Assembly: GCF_022828365.1 (NCBI RefSeq) | Contig: NZ_JAJQJU010000001.1 | Coordinates: 186,001 to 250,000 of the forward strand | From: Candidatus Nanosynbacter sp. TM7-087 | Lineage (GTDB): Bacteria > Patescibacteriota > Saccharimonadia > Saccharimonadales > Saccharimonadaceae | Reading direction: 5' to 3' | DNA length: 64,000 bases | Shown: piece after piece, positions 50,214 through 59,040 of the stretch | Numbering within the stretch: position 1 is the stretch's first letter | How the letters are laid out: each line of letters starts with the position of its first letter | The notes under the pieces: generated by a model | Told to the model about the DNA's origin: nothing | Seen by the model: only the letters and a program-made list of their open reading frames with translations | Database searches by the model: none | Position numbers and translations under genes: made by a program

Positions 50214-51005
50214 CTACATTTTGCAAATAGCGGTACTGATTGCTGCTAGTGGCGCTTTCGGCGACCAAATCAAGTAGCTTGCGGCGCGGGCGCCGACGGT
50301 TCCCCGCCAAATTGCCATTGGTGCGTCCCATTTTTGGGTGACGACTTCTCCGCTGTGGGCGATTATTAAATTGTCGGCATGAAAAACGCAAATTGTTACG
50401 GGATATGTGATGGTGAATTTGTGGAGCGCTTCGACAAGTTGCGATAATTGAATGCTGAACGTAATCATTTTTGGATAAAAAATTGCGCGGAATATTTTCT
50501 GAACTTGCGCCAGACTTGCTATGAAAACCACGTGCGGATTGTCCAGAATTTCCTGAAAACTATTTTGTACAAGGTCAATCGCATCTCGCGTCAGCACGAC
50601 GGGAATTTCTGACTTTTTGATCAATTCTTCATAGACAATTGCCGTCTGACTATTTCGTCCAGCGTCGCCGCATAATAGCAATACGTCTGCCCATCTTTCC
50701 AGTGTCAAAGTTTCAGCGAGCGCTTCGTTTGCCAAACTGCCCGATTGGTTTGTTGGCGCGAATAGCACGTCGGTCATGGTAGCTGGGACGCTTTTTTTCA
50801 GGGCGTCTGGCAGTAAAACGCGAGCCTCACCTACACCAGCCTTAAGCGCTTCTTGATAACTTTCTGCGACCGCTAAAAAGCCTAATTTATTGCCACCGAT
50901 AATTCCCAATTTTCCCGCTTGGTCGCGTCGTTCTGGCTTATTCCATTCGACATCTGGAAAAAGTGGCTTCCCTGGTTCTTGTTTTTGCCAAAATTTCATA
51001 TCCAT
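50214..51005 (-). CDS. YjeF C-terminal-like (NAD(P)H-hydrate dehydratase fold) protein
   Basis: The 263-residue product resembles the ribokinase-like fold of ADP/ATP-dependent NAD(P)H-hydrate dehydratase. Visible are 'GKLGIIGGNKLGFLAVAESY', 'ALKAGVGEARVLLPDAL', 'ADVLLLCGDAGRNSQT' and 'IPVVLTRDAIDLV'. The usual catalytic 'N-x-x-G-x-G-D' near the C-terminus is not evident. It may therefore be a diverged or inactive member. Its ATG shares a base with the stop codon of the exonuclease gene (TAATG), so translation is coupled. Confidence 0.65.
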   Translation of the reverse strand: MDMKFWQKQEPGKPLFPDVEWNKPERRDQAGKLGIIGGNKLGFLAVAESYQEALKAGVGEARVLLPDALKKSVPATMTDVLFAPTNQSGSLANEALAETLTLERWADVLLLCGDAGRNSQTAIVYEELIKKSEIPVVLTRDAIDLVQNSFQEILDNPHVVFIASLAQVQKIFRAIFYPKMITFSIQLSQLVEALHKFTITYPVTICVFHADNLIIAHSGEVVTQKWDAPMAIWRGTVGARAASYLIWSPKAPLAAISTAICKM

Positions 51006-51805
51006 TACAAATTTACCTCAATACTCACCGGACAATGGTCGCTGCCCATTTGTTCTGGATGAATTTGCGGATTAGTAACGCGATTTGCAATTTCACGCGA
51101 CGCCAGCCAATAGTCAATCCGCCAGCCAACATTTCGCGCTCTGGCATTTGCCCAGTGCGTCCACCAGCTATAAGCGCCAGTTTTTTCAGGGAAAGCCGCC
51201 CGAAAAGTGTCTGTAAATCCAGCGTCCAAATAATTCTGAAAACCTTCCCTTTCTTCATCAGTAAAGCCGTGTTTGCCAACGTTGGGCTTTGGGTTTGCCA
51301 AGTCAATTTCTTGATGTGCCACGTTCATATCGCCACAATAAAGGACTGGCTTTGACAATTCCAATTCTTCCAGATAAGCCAACACCGCCTTGTCCCATTT
51401 TTTATATCGCAAATCCAATCGACTTAAATCTCCTTTTGAGTTCGGAGTGTAGCAATTGACAATCCAAAAATCGTCAAATTCAGCGGTAATGATTCGTCCT
51501 TCGTCGGCTGGATTGCCGTATTCGTCGCCCGTCAAGTCAAATTGCTCAATGATGTTCGGCGGAAAACCGTCGCGCCAATTGAGCGGTGGAATTTTAGAGA
51601 AAATTGCCGTGCCAGAATAGCCTTTTTTGGCGGCGGAATAGAAATGCTCGTGATAATTTGGCAGGTCAATTTCGACTTGATCTCTGGTGGCTTTGGTTTC
51701 TTGTAGGCATAAAATATCTGGATCGTACGTGTCGATGAACTTCGCAAATTCACCCTTATTTATAACTGCACGAATACCGTTTACGTTCCAAGAGAAAAGC
51801 TTCAT
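51005..51805 (-). CDS. xthA: Exodeoxyribonuclease III (AP endonuclease family)
   Basis: Cuts DNA at abasic sites and trims 3' ends in base-excision repair. The 266-residue product has 'MKLFSWNVNGIRAV', 'PDILCLQETKA' (metal-binding Glu), 'YCGDMNVAHQEIDLANPK' (Asp/Asn pair) and 'QMGSDHCPVSIEV' (catalytic Asp-His). Full length and intact. A minus-strand TATAAT ends six bases before the ATG. It is divergent from the hydrolase gene 36 bases away. Confidence 0.96.
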   Translation of the reverse strand: MKLFSWNVNGIRAVINKGEFAKFIDTYDPDILCLQETKATRDQVEIDLPNYHEHFYSAAKKGYSGTAIFSKIPPLNWRDGFPPNIIEQFDLTGDEYGNPADEGRIITAEFDDFWIVNCYTPNSKGDLSRLDLRYKKWDKAVLAYLEELELSKPVLYCGDMNVAHQEIDLANPKPNVGKHGFTDEEREGFQNYLDAGFTDTFRAAFPEKTGAYSWWTHWANARARNVGWRIDYWLASREIANRVTNPQIHPEQMGSDHCPVSIEVNL

Positions 51806-51826
51806 AATTTTATTATACCGTGATGA

Positions 51827-51832
51827 TATAAT
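51827..51832 (+). promoter_or_regulatory. Extended -10 box of the hydrolase gene
   Basis: TGATATAAT ends at 51832, three bases before ATG 51836 and nine before ATG 51842. The expected RNA start (about 51839) lies past the first ATG, so 51842 is the better translation start. Confidence 0.55.
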
Positions 51833-51841
51833 TTAATGAAT

Positions 51842-52645
51842 ATGCTACCAATGTACGATAAGTTTTTGGGCGAAATATCAAGTGGCTTTATGGACGTCGG
51901 AGGCGTGAAAACTGCTTATTATTTTTATCAAGGCGGCTCGAATAAAACTATTTTGCTAATTCACGGCATTGGTGGCGATTTTCACGGGATGATTCCTCTG
52001 GCTTATCACCTGAAAAATGACGCGAATTTGGTGTTTGTTGACTTGCCTTCTCACGGCAGAAGTCAATTGATAAAAGATATGAAAATGAGCGACGTTGAAA
52101 ATTGGGCGATGAATTTGATGTCGGCTTTTGACAGTAAAGGCGTGTCAATTGACGAGGTTGTTGCCCATTCGCTTGGATGTTTGGCGGCAAATAAAATGCG
52201 ATGCCGGAAAATTTGGTACATCAGTCCTCCGGTGAAAACTTCGGTTATGTCGAGAATTTCCTCGTCGTTCTTTTACCGCACTCGTCGGGTGAATCAATAT
52301 ATTTATTTGAACTATTACTTTTCGGTGTTCCGTGGGCTGTGTTTGGTGAATAATAGACGGAAAAATGTCGTGGATTTGATACGGTGGCTGACGAAAAATA
52401 CGCGAGTAACGCGGCGGCAATATTTAGAGCAATCGAAAATTGCGCGGGACATTTCATGGGGTGAAAAAAATATTATTTCTGAGCGTGAATTTACGGGATT
52501 GATAGTTGGGCGACGGGACAAGATTTCGCTTCCTGTGAACGCCGCCGATGGTGTAAAAATTGATAAATTTGTGGAGCTTGATACGGGACATTTGTCGGTG
52601 TTGGATAGCCCAGAACTGGTTGCCGAATTGATATTGGCGGAATAA
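51842..52645 (+). CDS. Alpha/beta hydrolase
   Basis: The product of about 267 residues has the oxyanion 'LLIHGIGGDFHGMIPLAYHL', the nucleophile elbow 'EVVAHSLGCLAANKM' (A-H-S-L-G, Ser nucleophile) and a late 'ELDTGHLSVLDSPELVAEL' with the catalytic His. The substrate is unknown. It precedes two glycosyltransferase genes on the same strand, each with its own close -10 box, so a shared lipid or glycolipid role is possible but inferred. Confidence 0.82.
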   Translation: MLPMYDKFLGEISSGFMDVGGVKTAYYFYQGGSNKTILLIHGIGGDFHGMIPLAYHLKNDANLVFVDLPSHGRSQLIKDMKMSDVENWAMNLMSAFDSKGVSIDEVVAHSLGCLAANKMRCRKIWYISPPVKTSVMSRISSSFFYRTRRVNQYIYLNYYFSVFRGLCLVNNRRKNVVDLIRWLTKNTRVTRRQYLEQSKIARDISWGEKNIISEREFTGLIVGRRDKISLPVNAADGVKIDKFVELDTGHLSVLDSPELVAELILAE

Positions 52646-52665
52646 TTATTTGCTATACTGTAGAT

Positions 52666-53688
52666 ATGAGTAAGAAAGACGATAAAAAACTAATTGTTAA
52701 TATGATTTCTGAGAGCGAATTCACCGTTCAGGGTCACGGTGTGCATACGGCTTATAAGGAGATTACGGACGCGCTGCGTAAAAGAAAAGATATTGATATT
52801 GAAGTGAATTCTGATCGTCCTGCTGACATTATCCATATTCAGACTATGGGTTTGTATTCGTTTCGGCATTTGATGAAAAAAAGTGGCAAAAAAGTCGTTT
52901 CTGCTCATATTGTGCCGGATAGTTTTATTGGCTCGCTTAAAGGTGCGAAATATTGGAAGCCTTTGGGTCGAGCATGGCTAAAGTTCTTTTATAAAAAGGC
53001 TGATTTGGTTTTAGCTTGCTCCGGTATGGTTGCTGATGAGTTGATAAATGATATGCACGTGCCAAAGACGAAAGTTCTTTACAATACGATAAATATGTCG
53101 AGATATAAGCATTCTGCTGCGGAGAAAAAGTCGGCTCGGAAGAAGCTTGGTTTGAAGGATGATGATTTTGTGGTTATGGGAAATGGTCAAGTCCAGCCGC
53201 GAAAACGTTTGGATATTTTAATAAAAGCTGCCAAAGAAATGCCAGATGCAAAGTTTTTCTGGGTGGGAGGAATTCCGTTTAAGAATTTGGGCGCGGATTA
53301 TAACGCCATGCAAAATATGATAAAAAATGCGCCGAATAATCTCACTGTAACTGGTGTGATACCTCTGGAAAATGTTCGTGACTATTATGTCGCTGCCGAC
53401 GTTTTTGTTTTGCCGGCTATGCAGGAAAATCACCCTATGTGCGTCTTGGAGGCGGCTGGCGCTGGGTTGCCGATCATTCTGCGCGACATTCCGCAATATA
53501 ACGACACATTTAAGGGCGACGCTGTTATGGCGAAAACGGACGATGAGTTCTTGGAATTGGTCAATAAATTGCGTAAAGATAAAAAGGCTTATAAGAAGGC
53601 GCAAGTTGGCGCTGAGGAAATTGCCAAACGTTTTGACAGCAGTGCTGGCGCCGAGCGATTGGTCGAATTTTATCGATCGCTGATATAA
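52666..53688 (+). CDS. Glycosyltransferase, GT4 family
   Basis: The 340-residue product has the GT-B fold of GT4: an N-terminal 'VQGHGVHTAYKEITDALRKR', a central 'VVMGNGQVQPRKRLDILIKA' and the C-lobe 'VFVLPAMQENHPMCVLEAAG' with the E-x7-E-type donor motif. It would use a nucleotide-sugar on a lipid or saccharide acceptor. TATACT (52654-52659) ends six bases before the ATG. The next gene encodes a second GT4 enzyme. Confidence 0.88.
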   Translation: MSKKDDKKLIVNMISESEFTVQGHGVHTAYKEITDALRKRKDIDIEVNSDRPADIIHIQTMGLYSFRHLMKKSGKKVVSAHIVPDSFIGSLKGAKYWKPLGRAWLKFFYKKADLVLACSGMVADELINDMHVPKTKVLYNTINMSRYKHSAAEKKSARKKLGLKDDDFVVMGNGQVQPRKRLDILIKAAKEMPDAKFFWVGGIPFKNLGADYNAMQNMIKNAPNNLTVTGVIPLENVRDYYVAADVFVLPAMQENHPMCVLEAAGAGLPIILRDIPQYNDTFKGDAVMAKTDDEFLELVNKLRKDKKAYKKAQVGAEEIAKRFDSSAGAERLVEFYRSLI

Positions 53689-53707
53689 ATGGTATAATGA
53701 GGACATT

Positions 53708-55006
53708 ATGAGGATAGGACTTTTTACGGACAGCTACAGACCGTCTATCAATGGTATTGTCTATGTTGTTGAATCATTAAAGCGCGAGCTGGAAGCTTTG
53801 GGGCATGAGGTTTATGTTTTTTGCCCAGCGAAGTCTATTAGTCCGTCCAAGCAAGCCGAACTTCTTCACGAAGATGAAAATAGTCGAATAATTCGTTTCC
53901 GTTCAATTACAGGCGCGTTTTTTGATGATTACGACACGTCGGTATTCTTCCCTCCTGTAGTGCAGCGTCAAATTGCTAATATGAATCTGGACGTCGTTCA
54001 TATTTTTACGCCGTCGCAAATTGGTCTATTGGGCGTGAAGGCAGCGAAGAAAAATAATATTCCTTTGGTTATTCAGCATTGTACGGATTTATATGAGTTC
54101 GTCGATCATTATCCTGCGGTTTTGCCGGGAGCTCTGGCGCTTGCGGGAGTGGTTTTTCCATTGTCGGTGAAATTGAACGGACAAGATTTACTGGAAGTTG
54201 CCAAATTATACCGTCCGCGTAATGGCGTAACGAAATGGAATAAAGATATTATTGAGCGCGTTATTACTATTTTATACAGCAAGGCGGATGCGGTGATTGC
54301 CCTGTCGCGTAAAAGCCGTGATCAATTGGAGTCTTGGCAGACTGAAGATTACGCGTATGACGTCACTTTAATGCCAAACGGCGTGAATACTCTTCCGCGG
54401 GCGAGCGCGAAACGAGTCGCAGAATTTCGCGAGCAATGGGGTCTTGACGAAAAAGATGAAGTGTTTGGCTTTGTTGGACGTTTGGGCGAGGAAAAGAATT
54501 TGCCAATTTTGATTCAGGCGTTTAGTGGGTTTATCGCTGAAGCTCGTCCGAAATCGAAGCTATTGTTTGTCGGCGATTTTGAATATCGAAAAACTTTGGA
54601 AAAAATGGCGACTGAGACGGATTTTGCGGATAGGATTATCTTTACTGGCGCCATGCCACGAGAAGATTTGGGCGTGGCGTATAAAGTGATGAGCGTGTTT
54701 ACTTTTCCTTCGCTTAAAGATACGCAAGGCTGGGTGCTTCATGAGGCTGCTCATGCCGGAAAGCCGATTGTTATTATTGACAAGGAAGTTTCAGAGGTTG
54801 TGAAAGACGGAGTTAACGGCTATTTTGCAGAAAATAATCCAGAAAGCGTAGCGGAAAAAGTAATTGCAATTCTAAAAAGTCCGAAAAAACAAGCAGAATT
54901 TAGTGCTGAAAGTAAAAAATTAGCCAACAAGTTTACGGAGCGAAGTCAAGTGAAGAAGCTTGAAAAGCTCTATCAAAAGCTAATTGACGCGCGCGAAAAT
55001 CAATAA
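53708..55006 (+). CDS. Glycosyltransferase, GT4 family (diacylglycerol glucosyltransferase-like)
   Basis: The 432-residue product begins 'MRIGLFTDSYRPSINGIVYV', characteristic of GT4 enzymes that glycosylate diacylglycerol or phosphatidylinositol. It continues with 'DVVHIFTPSQIGLLGVKAAK', 'LMPNGVNTLPRAS', 'FGFVGRLGEEKNLPILIQAF' and 'GWVLHEAAHAGKPIVIIDKE'. With the preceding transferase it could build membrane glycolipids. TATAAT (53693-53698) lies nine bases before the ATG. Acceptor specificity is inferred from resemblance only. Confidence 0.88.
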   Translation: MRIGLFTDSYRPSINGIVYVVESLKRELEALGHEVYVFCPAKSISPSKQAELLHEDENSRIIRFRSITGAFFDDYDTSVFFPPVVQRQIANMNLDVVHIFTPSQIGLLGVKAAKKNNIPLVIQHCTDLYEFVDHYPAVLPGALALAGVVFPLSVKLNGQDLLEVAKLYRPRNGVTKWNKDIIERVITILYSKADAVIALSRKSRDQLESWQTEDYAYDVTLMPNGVNTLPRASAKRVAEFREQWGLDEKDEVFGFVGRLGEEKNLPILIQAFSGFIAEARPKSKLLFVGDFEYRKTLEKMATETDFADRIIFTGAMPREDLGVAYKVMSVFTFPSLKDTQGWVLHEAAHAGKPIVIIDKEVSEVVKDGVNGYFAENNPESVAEKVIAILKSPKKQAEFSAESKKLANKFTERSQVKKLEKLYQKLIDARENQ

Positions 55007-55035
55007 ATCTCAGGCTGAGTTTGTAATCATTATGA

Positions 55036-55512
55036 TTATCTATTAGAGATGAGTCGCCTGGTTTCCCTATCTTGGTCGCGGCGTTTGATGGTTTGGCGCT
55101 TATCGTAATTTTTCTTACCTTTTCCGAGCGCGATTACAACTTTAATGAATTTTCCGTTGGTCAATAATTTAGTCGGGACAATTGTCATTCCCTGTTTTTT
55201 GGCTTCTGTAAAATTGGACAATTGTTTTTTACTTACCAATAATTTCCGCGCCGAAGTGTCGACTGAGCGGCTATTTGCTTCTCCGCGAACGTTTAATCGC
55301 AGTGAAAAGCTGGCGTTATTTAGCCACAATTCGCCGTTTCTTAAGCTAACAAATGAACCCTTAAGCTGGACGTGACCTTCTCTGGCGGCTCGTACTTCCA
55401 TTCCAGTTAAAACCAAACCGGCAACGATTTCTTCGCCAAGTTCATAATCGAACCGTGCGCGACGATTGACAATATTTTGCGTAGCTGGTTTTTTAGCTTT
55501 TGGCTTTGACAT
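55036..55512 (-). CDS. smpB: SsrA-binding protein SmpB
   Basis: SmpB delivers tmRNA to stalled ribosomes. The 158-residue product has 'NRRARFDYELGEEIVAGLVL', 'GTEVK-like' 'GMEVRAAREGHVQLKGSFV' and the basic tail 'GKKNYDKRQTIKRRDQDRE' typical of the family. A minus-strand TATAAT ends seven bases before the ATG. No tmRNA gene was found in this window. Confidence 0.95.
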   Translation of the reverse strand: MSKPKAKKPATQNIVNRRARFDYELGEEIVAGLVLTGMEVRAAREGHVQLKGSFVSLRNGELWLNNASFSLRLNVRGEANSRSVDTSARKLLVSKKQLSNFTEAKKQGMTIVPTKLLTNGKFIKVVIALGKGKKNYDKRQTIKRRDQDRETRRLISNR

Positions 55513-55601
55513 GGATTATATTATAGCAAAACTTAACGCGACAGTATATTTAGGCTAGTTTGGTGCGGCTGAAATATGACTTATGTTACAATATCTCAAG
55601 C

Positions 55602-57260
55602 ATGATAGCCGACATTCATATTACTGAAAAAAGTTTTGGCGATAAGACGTTGATGAAAGACGTCAAGTTCAGTGTGGACGATGGCGAGAAAGTCGGCGTG
55701 GTTGGCCGTAACGGTGTTGGCAAGTCGACGCTGTTTGGAATATTGAGCGGAAAAGATACTGATTATACTGGCGAGGTTATTTTTCGGCGCGGTATTACAA
55801 TAGCAACTACAGCTCAGGAGCATCACGGTTTGGGTGAGCAAACGGTCATGGCGTACATTCTTAGCGGACTTCCAGAATATTCCAAGCTAAAGAAAATCAT
55901 CGATGAATATCCGCTGACTATGGGCGACAATATGCGAAAGATTGAAGAATATACGCAAGCTTTGGAGCGATTTGACCAAAAAGGATTTTATCAAGTTGAA
56001 GAAAAAATTGAGCGAGAGCTGAGCAATTTTCAATTAGACGGTTATGGTAATCGGAAGATTTCTTCCTTGTCTGGCGGGCAAAAAAGATTAGTTGAGATTG
56101 TTAAAATTATGCACTCGGAGGCGCATCTGGCGCTGATTGATGAGCCGACCAACCACATGGATTACGTTGCGAAACAGCAGTTTATTGATTGGATGAATTC
56201 CCAGCCACATCAAGCGATGCTAATCATTACGCATGATCGCGATGTGCTTGGGCAAGTTGATCGAATAGTTGAGATTAAGGATGGTCAAGCCGTTAGCTAC
56301 CGTGGAAATTACGATGCGTATTTGAAGCAGAATGCGCAAGCGACGACGGCTGGAATGAACAATTTTGAGCAGATTGAGAAGCGAATTGTTAACCTGAAAC
56401 AAAAAGTTTTGGACTATCAAAGGCTTAAGGAAAAGTCGCGAAATCCTGGCACGATTCAGAAATTTAAGCGGCTGGAGAACGAGGCGCGAGCGGAGCTGGC
56501 GGAATTGTCAGAAATGGAAAAGCCGACGTTTTGGATTGACAAAGAATCTGCTAGTCAATTGGATTATAAATCGGCTGAGCGTTACGGAAAGTTCAAGTCG
56601 CGTAATATTCGCCTGAGCATGAAGGATGCGTCCAGCCGCAGCCAGCATGTGTTGGTTCGTGCGGAAAATGTGGCGGTTGGGATTGGTGAGCGGATATTGT
56701 TTGAGGATGTGAATATTGATTTGCGTGAAGGTGAAGCAATTGAAATTAGAGGTCGTAATGGCGCTGGTAAGACTACGTTGATTCGGATGATTTTGGCGTC
56801 GGGCAAGAGCTTTGACGGCGGTCCTGTTCTTTATTCTGGCGATATTTTCCTTGATCCGCAGGTTCGAATTGGCGTATATGAGCAAGAAATTGACGAGCGA
56901 TATCTGTCTGATCCGTTAGAAAAAGCGATTGAAAAATTGTATATGAGTCGCGATTTGTCGATTTCTGATACGAAAATTCGGCAACTTTTGGCTGACTATT
57001 TGTTCACAGACGCTGATCGGATGACACCACTGGCTCGCTTATCTGGCGGTCAAAAGGCGCGTTTTCAGATTATTGCTATGCTGGCGAACGACCCGCAACT
57101 GCTAGTTCTGGATGAGCCGACGAACCACTTGGATTTGCCGAGCATCGAGGAGCTGGAAACGGCGTTGGTCAAGTATTCCGGCGCGATTCTTTACGTCAGC
57201 CACGATAATTATTTTCGCGAAAAACTTGGCGGCAAAGTTGTGCAAATTGGCGCAGAATAA
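55602..57260 (+). CDS. ABC-F family ATPase
   Basis: ABC-F proteins act on ribosomes rather than membranes. The product of about 552 residues has two ATPase domains with Walker A 'VGVVGRNGVGKSTLFGIL' and 'IEIRGRNGAGKTTLIRMI', signatures 'LSGGQKRLVEI' and 'LSGGQKARFQI', Walker B 'LALIDEPTNHMD' and 'LLVLDEPTNHLD', and a linker between them. There are no membrane segments. ATG 55602 is chosen over 55560 because TACAAT (55587-55592) ends nine bases before it. Target (EttA-like, Uup-like or resistance type) is uncertain. Confidence 0.92.
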   Translation: MIADIHITEKSFGDKTLMKDVKFSVDDGEKVGVVGRNGVGKSTLFGILSGKDTDYTGEVIFRRGITIATTAQEHHGLGEQTVMAYILSGLPEYSKLKKIIDEYPLTMGDNMRKIEEYTQALERFDQKGFYQVEEKIERELSNFQLDGYGNRKISSLSGGQKRLVEIVKIMHSEAHLALIDEPTNHMDYVAKQQFIDWMNSQPHQAMLIITHDRDVLGQVDRIVEIKDGQAVSYRGNYDAYLKQNAQATTAGMNNFEQIEKRIVNLKQKVLDYQRLKEKSRNPGTIQKFKRLENEARAELAELSEMEKPTFWIDKESASQLDYKSAERYGKFKSRNIRLSMKDASSRSQHVLVRAENVAVGIGERILFEDVNIDLREGEAIEIRGRNGAGKTTLIRMILASGKSFDGGPVLYSGDIFLDPQVRIGVYEQEIDERYLSDPLEKAIEKLYMSRDLSISDTKIRQLLADYLFTDADRMTPLARLSGGQKARFQIIAMLANDPQLLVLDEPTNHLDLPSIEELETALVKYSGAILYVSHDNYFREKLGGKVVQIGAE

Positions 57261-57262
57261 AA

Positions 57263-57289
57263 ATTTTCCGCCAGAATTTGACGGAAAAT
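57263..57289. terminator. Bidirectional terminator between ABC-F and glutaredoxin-like genes
   Basis: ATTTTCCG (57263-57270) pairs perfectly with CGGAAAAT (57282-57289). A- and T-rich flanks on both sides suit the two convergent genes. Confidence 0.65.
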
Positions 57290-57310
57290 CTTGAATCGTT
57301 TTTAAGAAAA

Positions 57311-57598
57311 TTAGTCGGCTAGTAAGCCGTTTTTTCGTAGTAAATCTTGTAGTTTCGGTCGATCAAAACCAAGCACTAATTCCCCGTTAATATCTGTTAC
57401 CGGCACGCCTTGGAAATTGCCACCATTTTTATTTAGTAATTCCTCTTTTGCGCCAGGATCAGCCTCGATATCTTTGGAAACAAAATCAATTCCCAGCTTC
57501 TTCAGCCATTCCATTTCCGTGTGGCAAAACGCGCACCAGCTAGTGTTGTACACGACAACTTTTGTGTCTTGATGGTTGTTCGTTGTGTCTTCGCTCAT
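57311..57598 (-). CDS. Glutaredoxin/mycoredoxin-like protein
   Basis: The 95-residue thioredoxin-fold product has the active site 'NTSWCAFCHTEMEWLKKLG' (C-A-F-C), the cis-Pro region 'GNFQGVPVTDINGELVLGFD' and 'PKLQDLLRKNG'. It likely reduces disulfides or mixed thiols in the cytoplasm. The reductant partner is unknown. Length is typical. Confidence 0.88.
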   Translation of the reverse strand: MSEDTTNNHQDTKVVVYNTSWCAFCHTEMEWLKKLGIDFVSKDIEADPGAKEELLNKNGGNFQGVPVTDINGELVLGFDRPKLQDLLRKNGLLAD

Positions 57599-57646
57599 AT
57601 ATTCCCCTATTTAATAACACTTCCAATTATAACATAACGGTTATGT

Positions 57647-57871
57647 CTATTTAGAATTCTTCGACGTCAAATGCCAATTTTTACACCACTCGCAGTGATA
57701 TATATCAATCGACAAATTAGGGTTTGCTAATTCTTGGATTTCCGCTGCTTGGCGCGCCTTTACCTCTGTTGAGAAGCGACGTTTTTTCTGGCAATTAGTC
57801 AGCCCTGAAATTGACATCAATGATGTTTTTTGGCTTTTCTGGCTATTTTTTGAATAATTTCGTCGTGGCAT
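57647..57871 (-). CDS. Small zinc-ribbon-like protein
   Basis: The 74-residue product is basic and ends with 'YHCEWCKNWHLTSKN', preceded by 'LTNCQKKRRFSTEVKARQAA'. The pattern C-x-x-K...A...Y-x-C-x-x-C-x-x-W-H-L-T recurs in small zinc-ribbon proteins of phages and bacteria. Cys and His could bind one zinc ion. Function is unknown. It lies divergent from the ATP synthase operon, 39 bases away. Confidence 0.6.
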   Translation of the reverse strand: MPRRNYSKNSQKSQKTSLMSISGLTNCQKKRRFSTEVKARQAAEIQELANPNLSIDIYHCEWCKNWHLTSKNSK

Positions 57872-57872
57872 C

Positions 57873-57902
57873 TTGCAAAATAGTATAACAGATTGATATA
57901 GT
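57873..57902 (+). promoter_or_regulatory. Promoter of the ATP synthase operon
   Basis: TTGCAA (57873-57878), an 18-base spacer and extended -10 TGATATAGT (57894-57902). Transcription would start near 57909, next to ATG 57911. Confidence 0.6.
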
Positions 57903-57910
57903 GGAAAGTA

Positions 57911-58171
57911 ATGGTAAAAGAAACTGACATTTCGGCTAATGATACAGGCGATTCTGGCGCGATGATGATTTTGGCAAGGACGATGATTGGTACAATGTGG
58001 CGAATGTTTTTGCCAACAATTGGTCTGACTTTACTGGGGCTGTGGCTGGATAATGTCAGCGGAATGAAGATGAGATGGTTACTTGCTGGAATTATTTCTG
58101 GCGCGATTATCTCAGTGATTCTCGTAGCTTTGCAAATTGCTAAAATTAAACAGCAGGAGTTGAAGAAATGA
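57911..58171 (+). CDS. atpI: AtpI/AtpZ-like ATP synthase accessory protein
   Basis: The 86-residue product has two membrane helices ('MFLPTIGLTLLGLWLDNVSG' and 'LLAGIISGAIISVILVALQI') and heads the operon, the usual position of AtpI/AtpZ, which help assemble the c-ring or handle magnesium. Sequence in this family is poorly conserved, so the call is mostly by context. Its stop overlaps the atpB start by four bases. Confidence 0.7.
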   Translation: MVKETDISANDTGDSGAMMILARTMIGTMWRMFLPTIGLTLLGLWLDNVSGMKMRWLLAGIISGAIISVILVALQIAKIKQQELKK

Positions 58172-59004
58172 TCGATTATATGGCAAGCGCTGGTCCGCAT
58201 ATTTCAGTAAAGGTTGACGAAGTTTTCAATGTCGCTGGCGTATCTATTACGAATTCACACTTGATGGGATTCTTGGGATTGATCGTACTGGTGTGGGCAA
58301 TGTTCCGTACTCGTGCGGCGGTTTTAGGTAAAAAGAAGCATAATTTTATCACAAGACTAATTCAGTGGACGTTCGACGGACTTTATAATACAGTTTGCCA
58401 AGTCATTCCAGACCGAAAATGGGCGCGTAAGGTTGCTCCGCTCTGTATTACGTTGTTTTTCTTTATCGTTGCACAGTATTGGCTGGGGCTTTTGCCGATC
58501 GTTGGTCCAATTACTATCGGTGAACATCATACTCCGCTGTTCCGCGGCGGCGTGGCAGATCTTAATATGACTTTCGGCTTGGCAATTGTAACGATTGTCG
58601 CAGCGCAGATTTACGCGTTTAAGTATTTGGGCTTTAAGGGCAATTTGGGGCGATATTTTGTTAATCCACTGCGCGATCCAATTATGTCATTTGTTGGCAT
58701 TCTGGAGTTGGTGGCTGAGTTCTCGCGAATGCTGGGGCTAAGTTTTCGTCTGTTTGGTAACGTTTTGGCTGGCGAAATTCTCTTGGCGATTATCGCTTAT
58801 ATGACGAAGTTTTTGTCGCCCGTAGCTCTGCAACCATTCTACTTCTTTGAGTTATTTATCGGCGGTATTCAGGCTTATATTTTCTTCATGCTATCGACTG
58901 TGTTTATTTCCCTGGGGCTGGCTCACCATGATTCACATGAGCCAATTGATGAAGTTCACTCCTCTGTTGAAACTAATAAGTTGGCAACATCAGAGAGTGA
59001 TTAA
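58168..59004 (+). CDS. atpB: ATP synthase F0 subunit a
   Basis: Subunit a carries protons past the rotor. The 278-residue membrane protein has the essential arginine in 'GLSFRLFGNVLAGEILL' and the late 'LQPFYFFELFIGGIQAYIFF', both diagnostic. The N-terminus is outside the membrane and rather long. A 36-base gap with AAAAGGAG precedes atpE. Confidence 0.95.
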   Translation: MIDYMASAGPHISVKVDEVFNVAGVSITNSHLMGFLGLIVLVWAMFRTRAAVLGKKKHNFITRLIQWTFDGLYNTVCQVIPDRKWARKVAPLCITLFFFIVAQYWLGLLPIVGPITIGEHHTPLFRGGVADLNMTFGLAIVTIVAAQIYAFKYLGFKGNLGRYFVNPLRDPIMSFVGILELVAEFSRMLGLSFRLFGNVLAGEILLAIIAYMTKFLSPVALQPFYFFELFIGGIQAYIFFMLSTVFISLGLAHHDSHEPIDEVHSSVETNKLATSESD

Positions 59005-59040
59005 ATTAGGTAATAATTAATTAAAAGGAGAATATTAACA

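Noticed and set aside
55560-55601. Earlier start of the ABC-F gene
   Set aside because: The TACAAT promoter box lies inside this stretch and ABC-F proteins begin close to the first ATPase strand, which fits ATG 55602.
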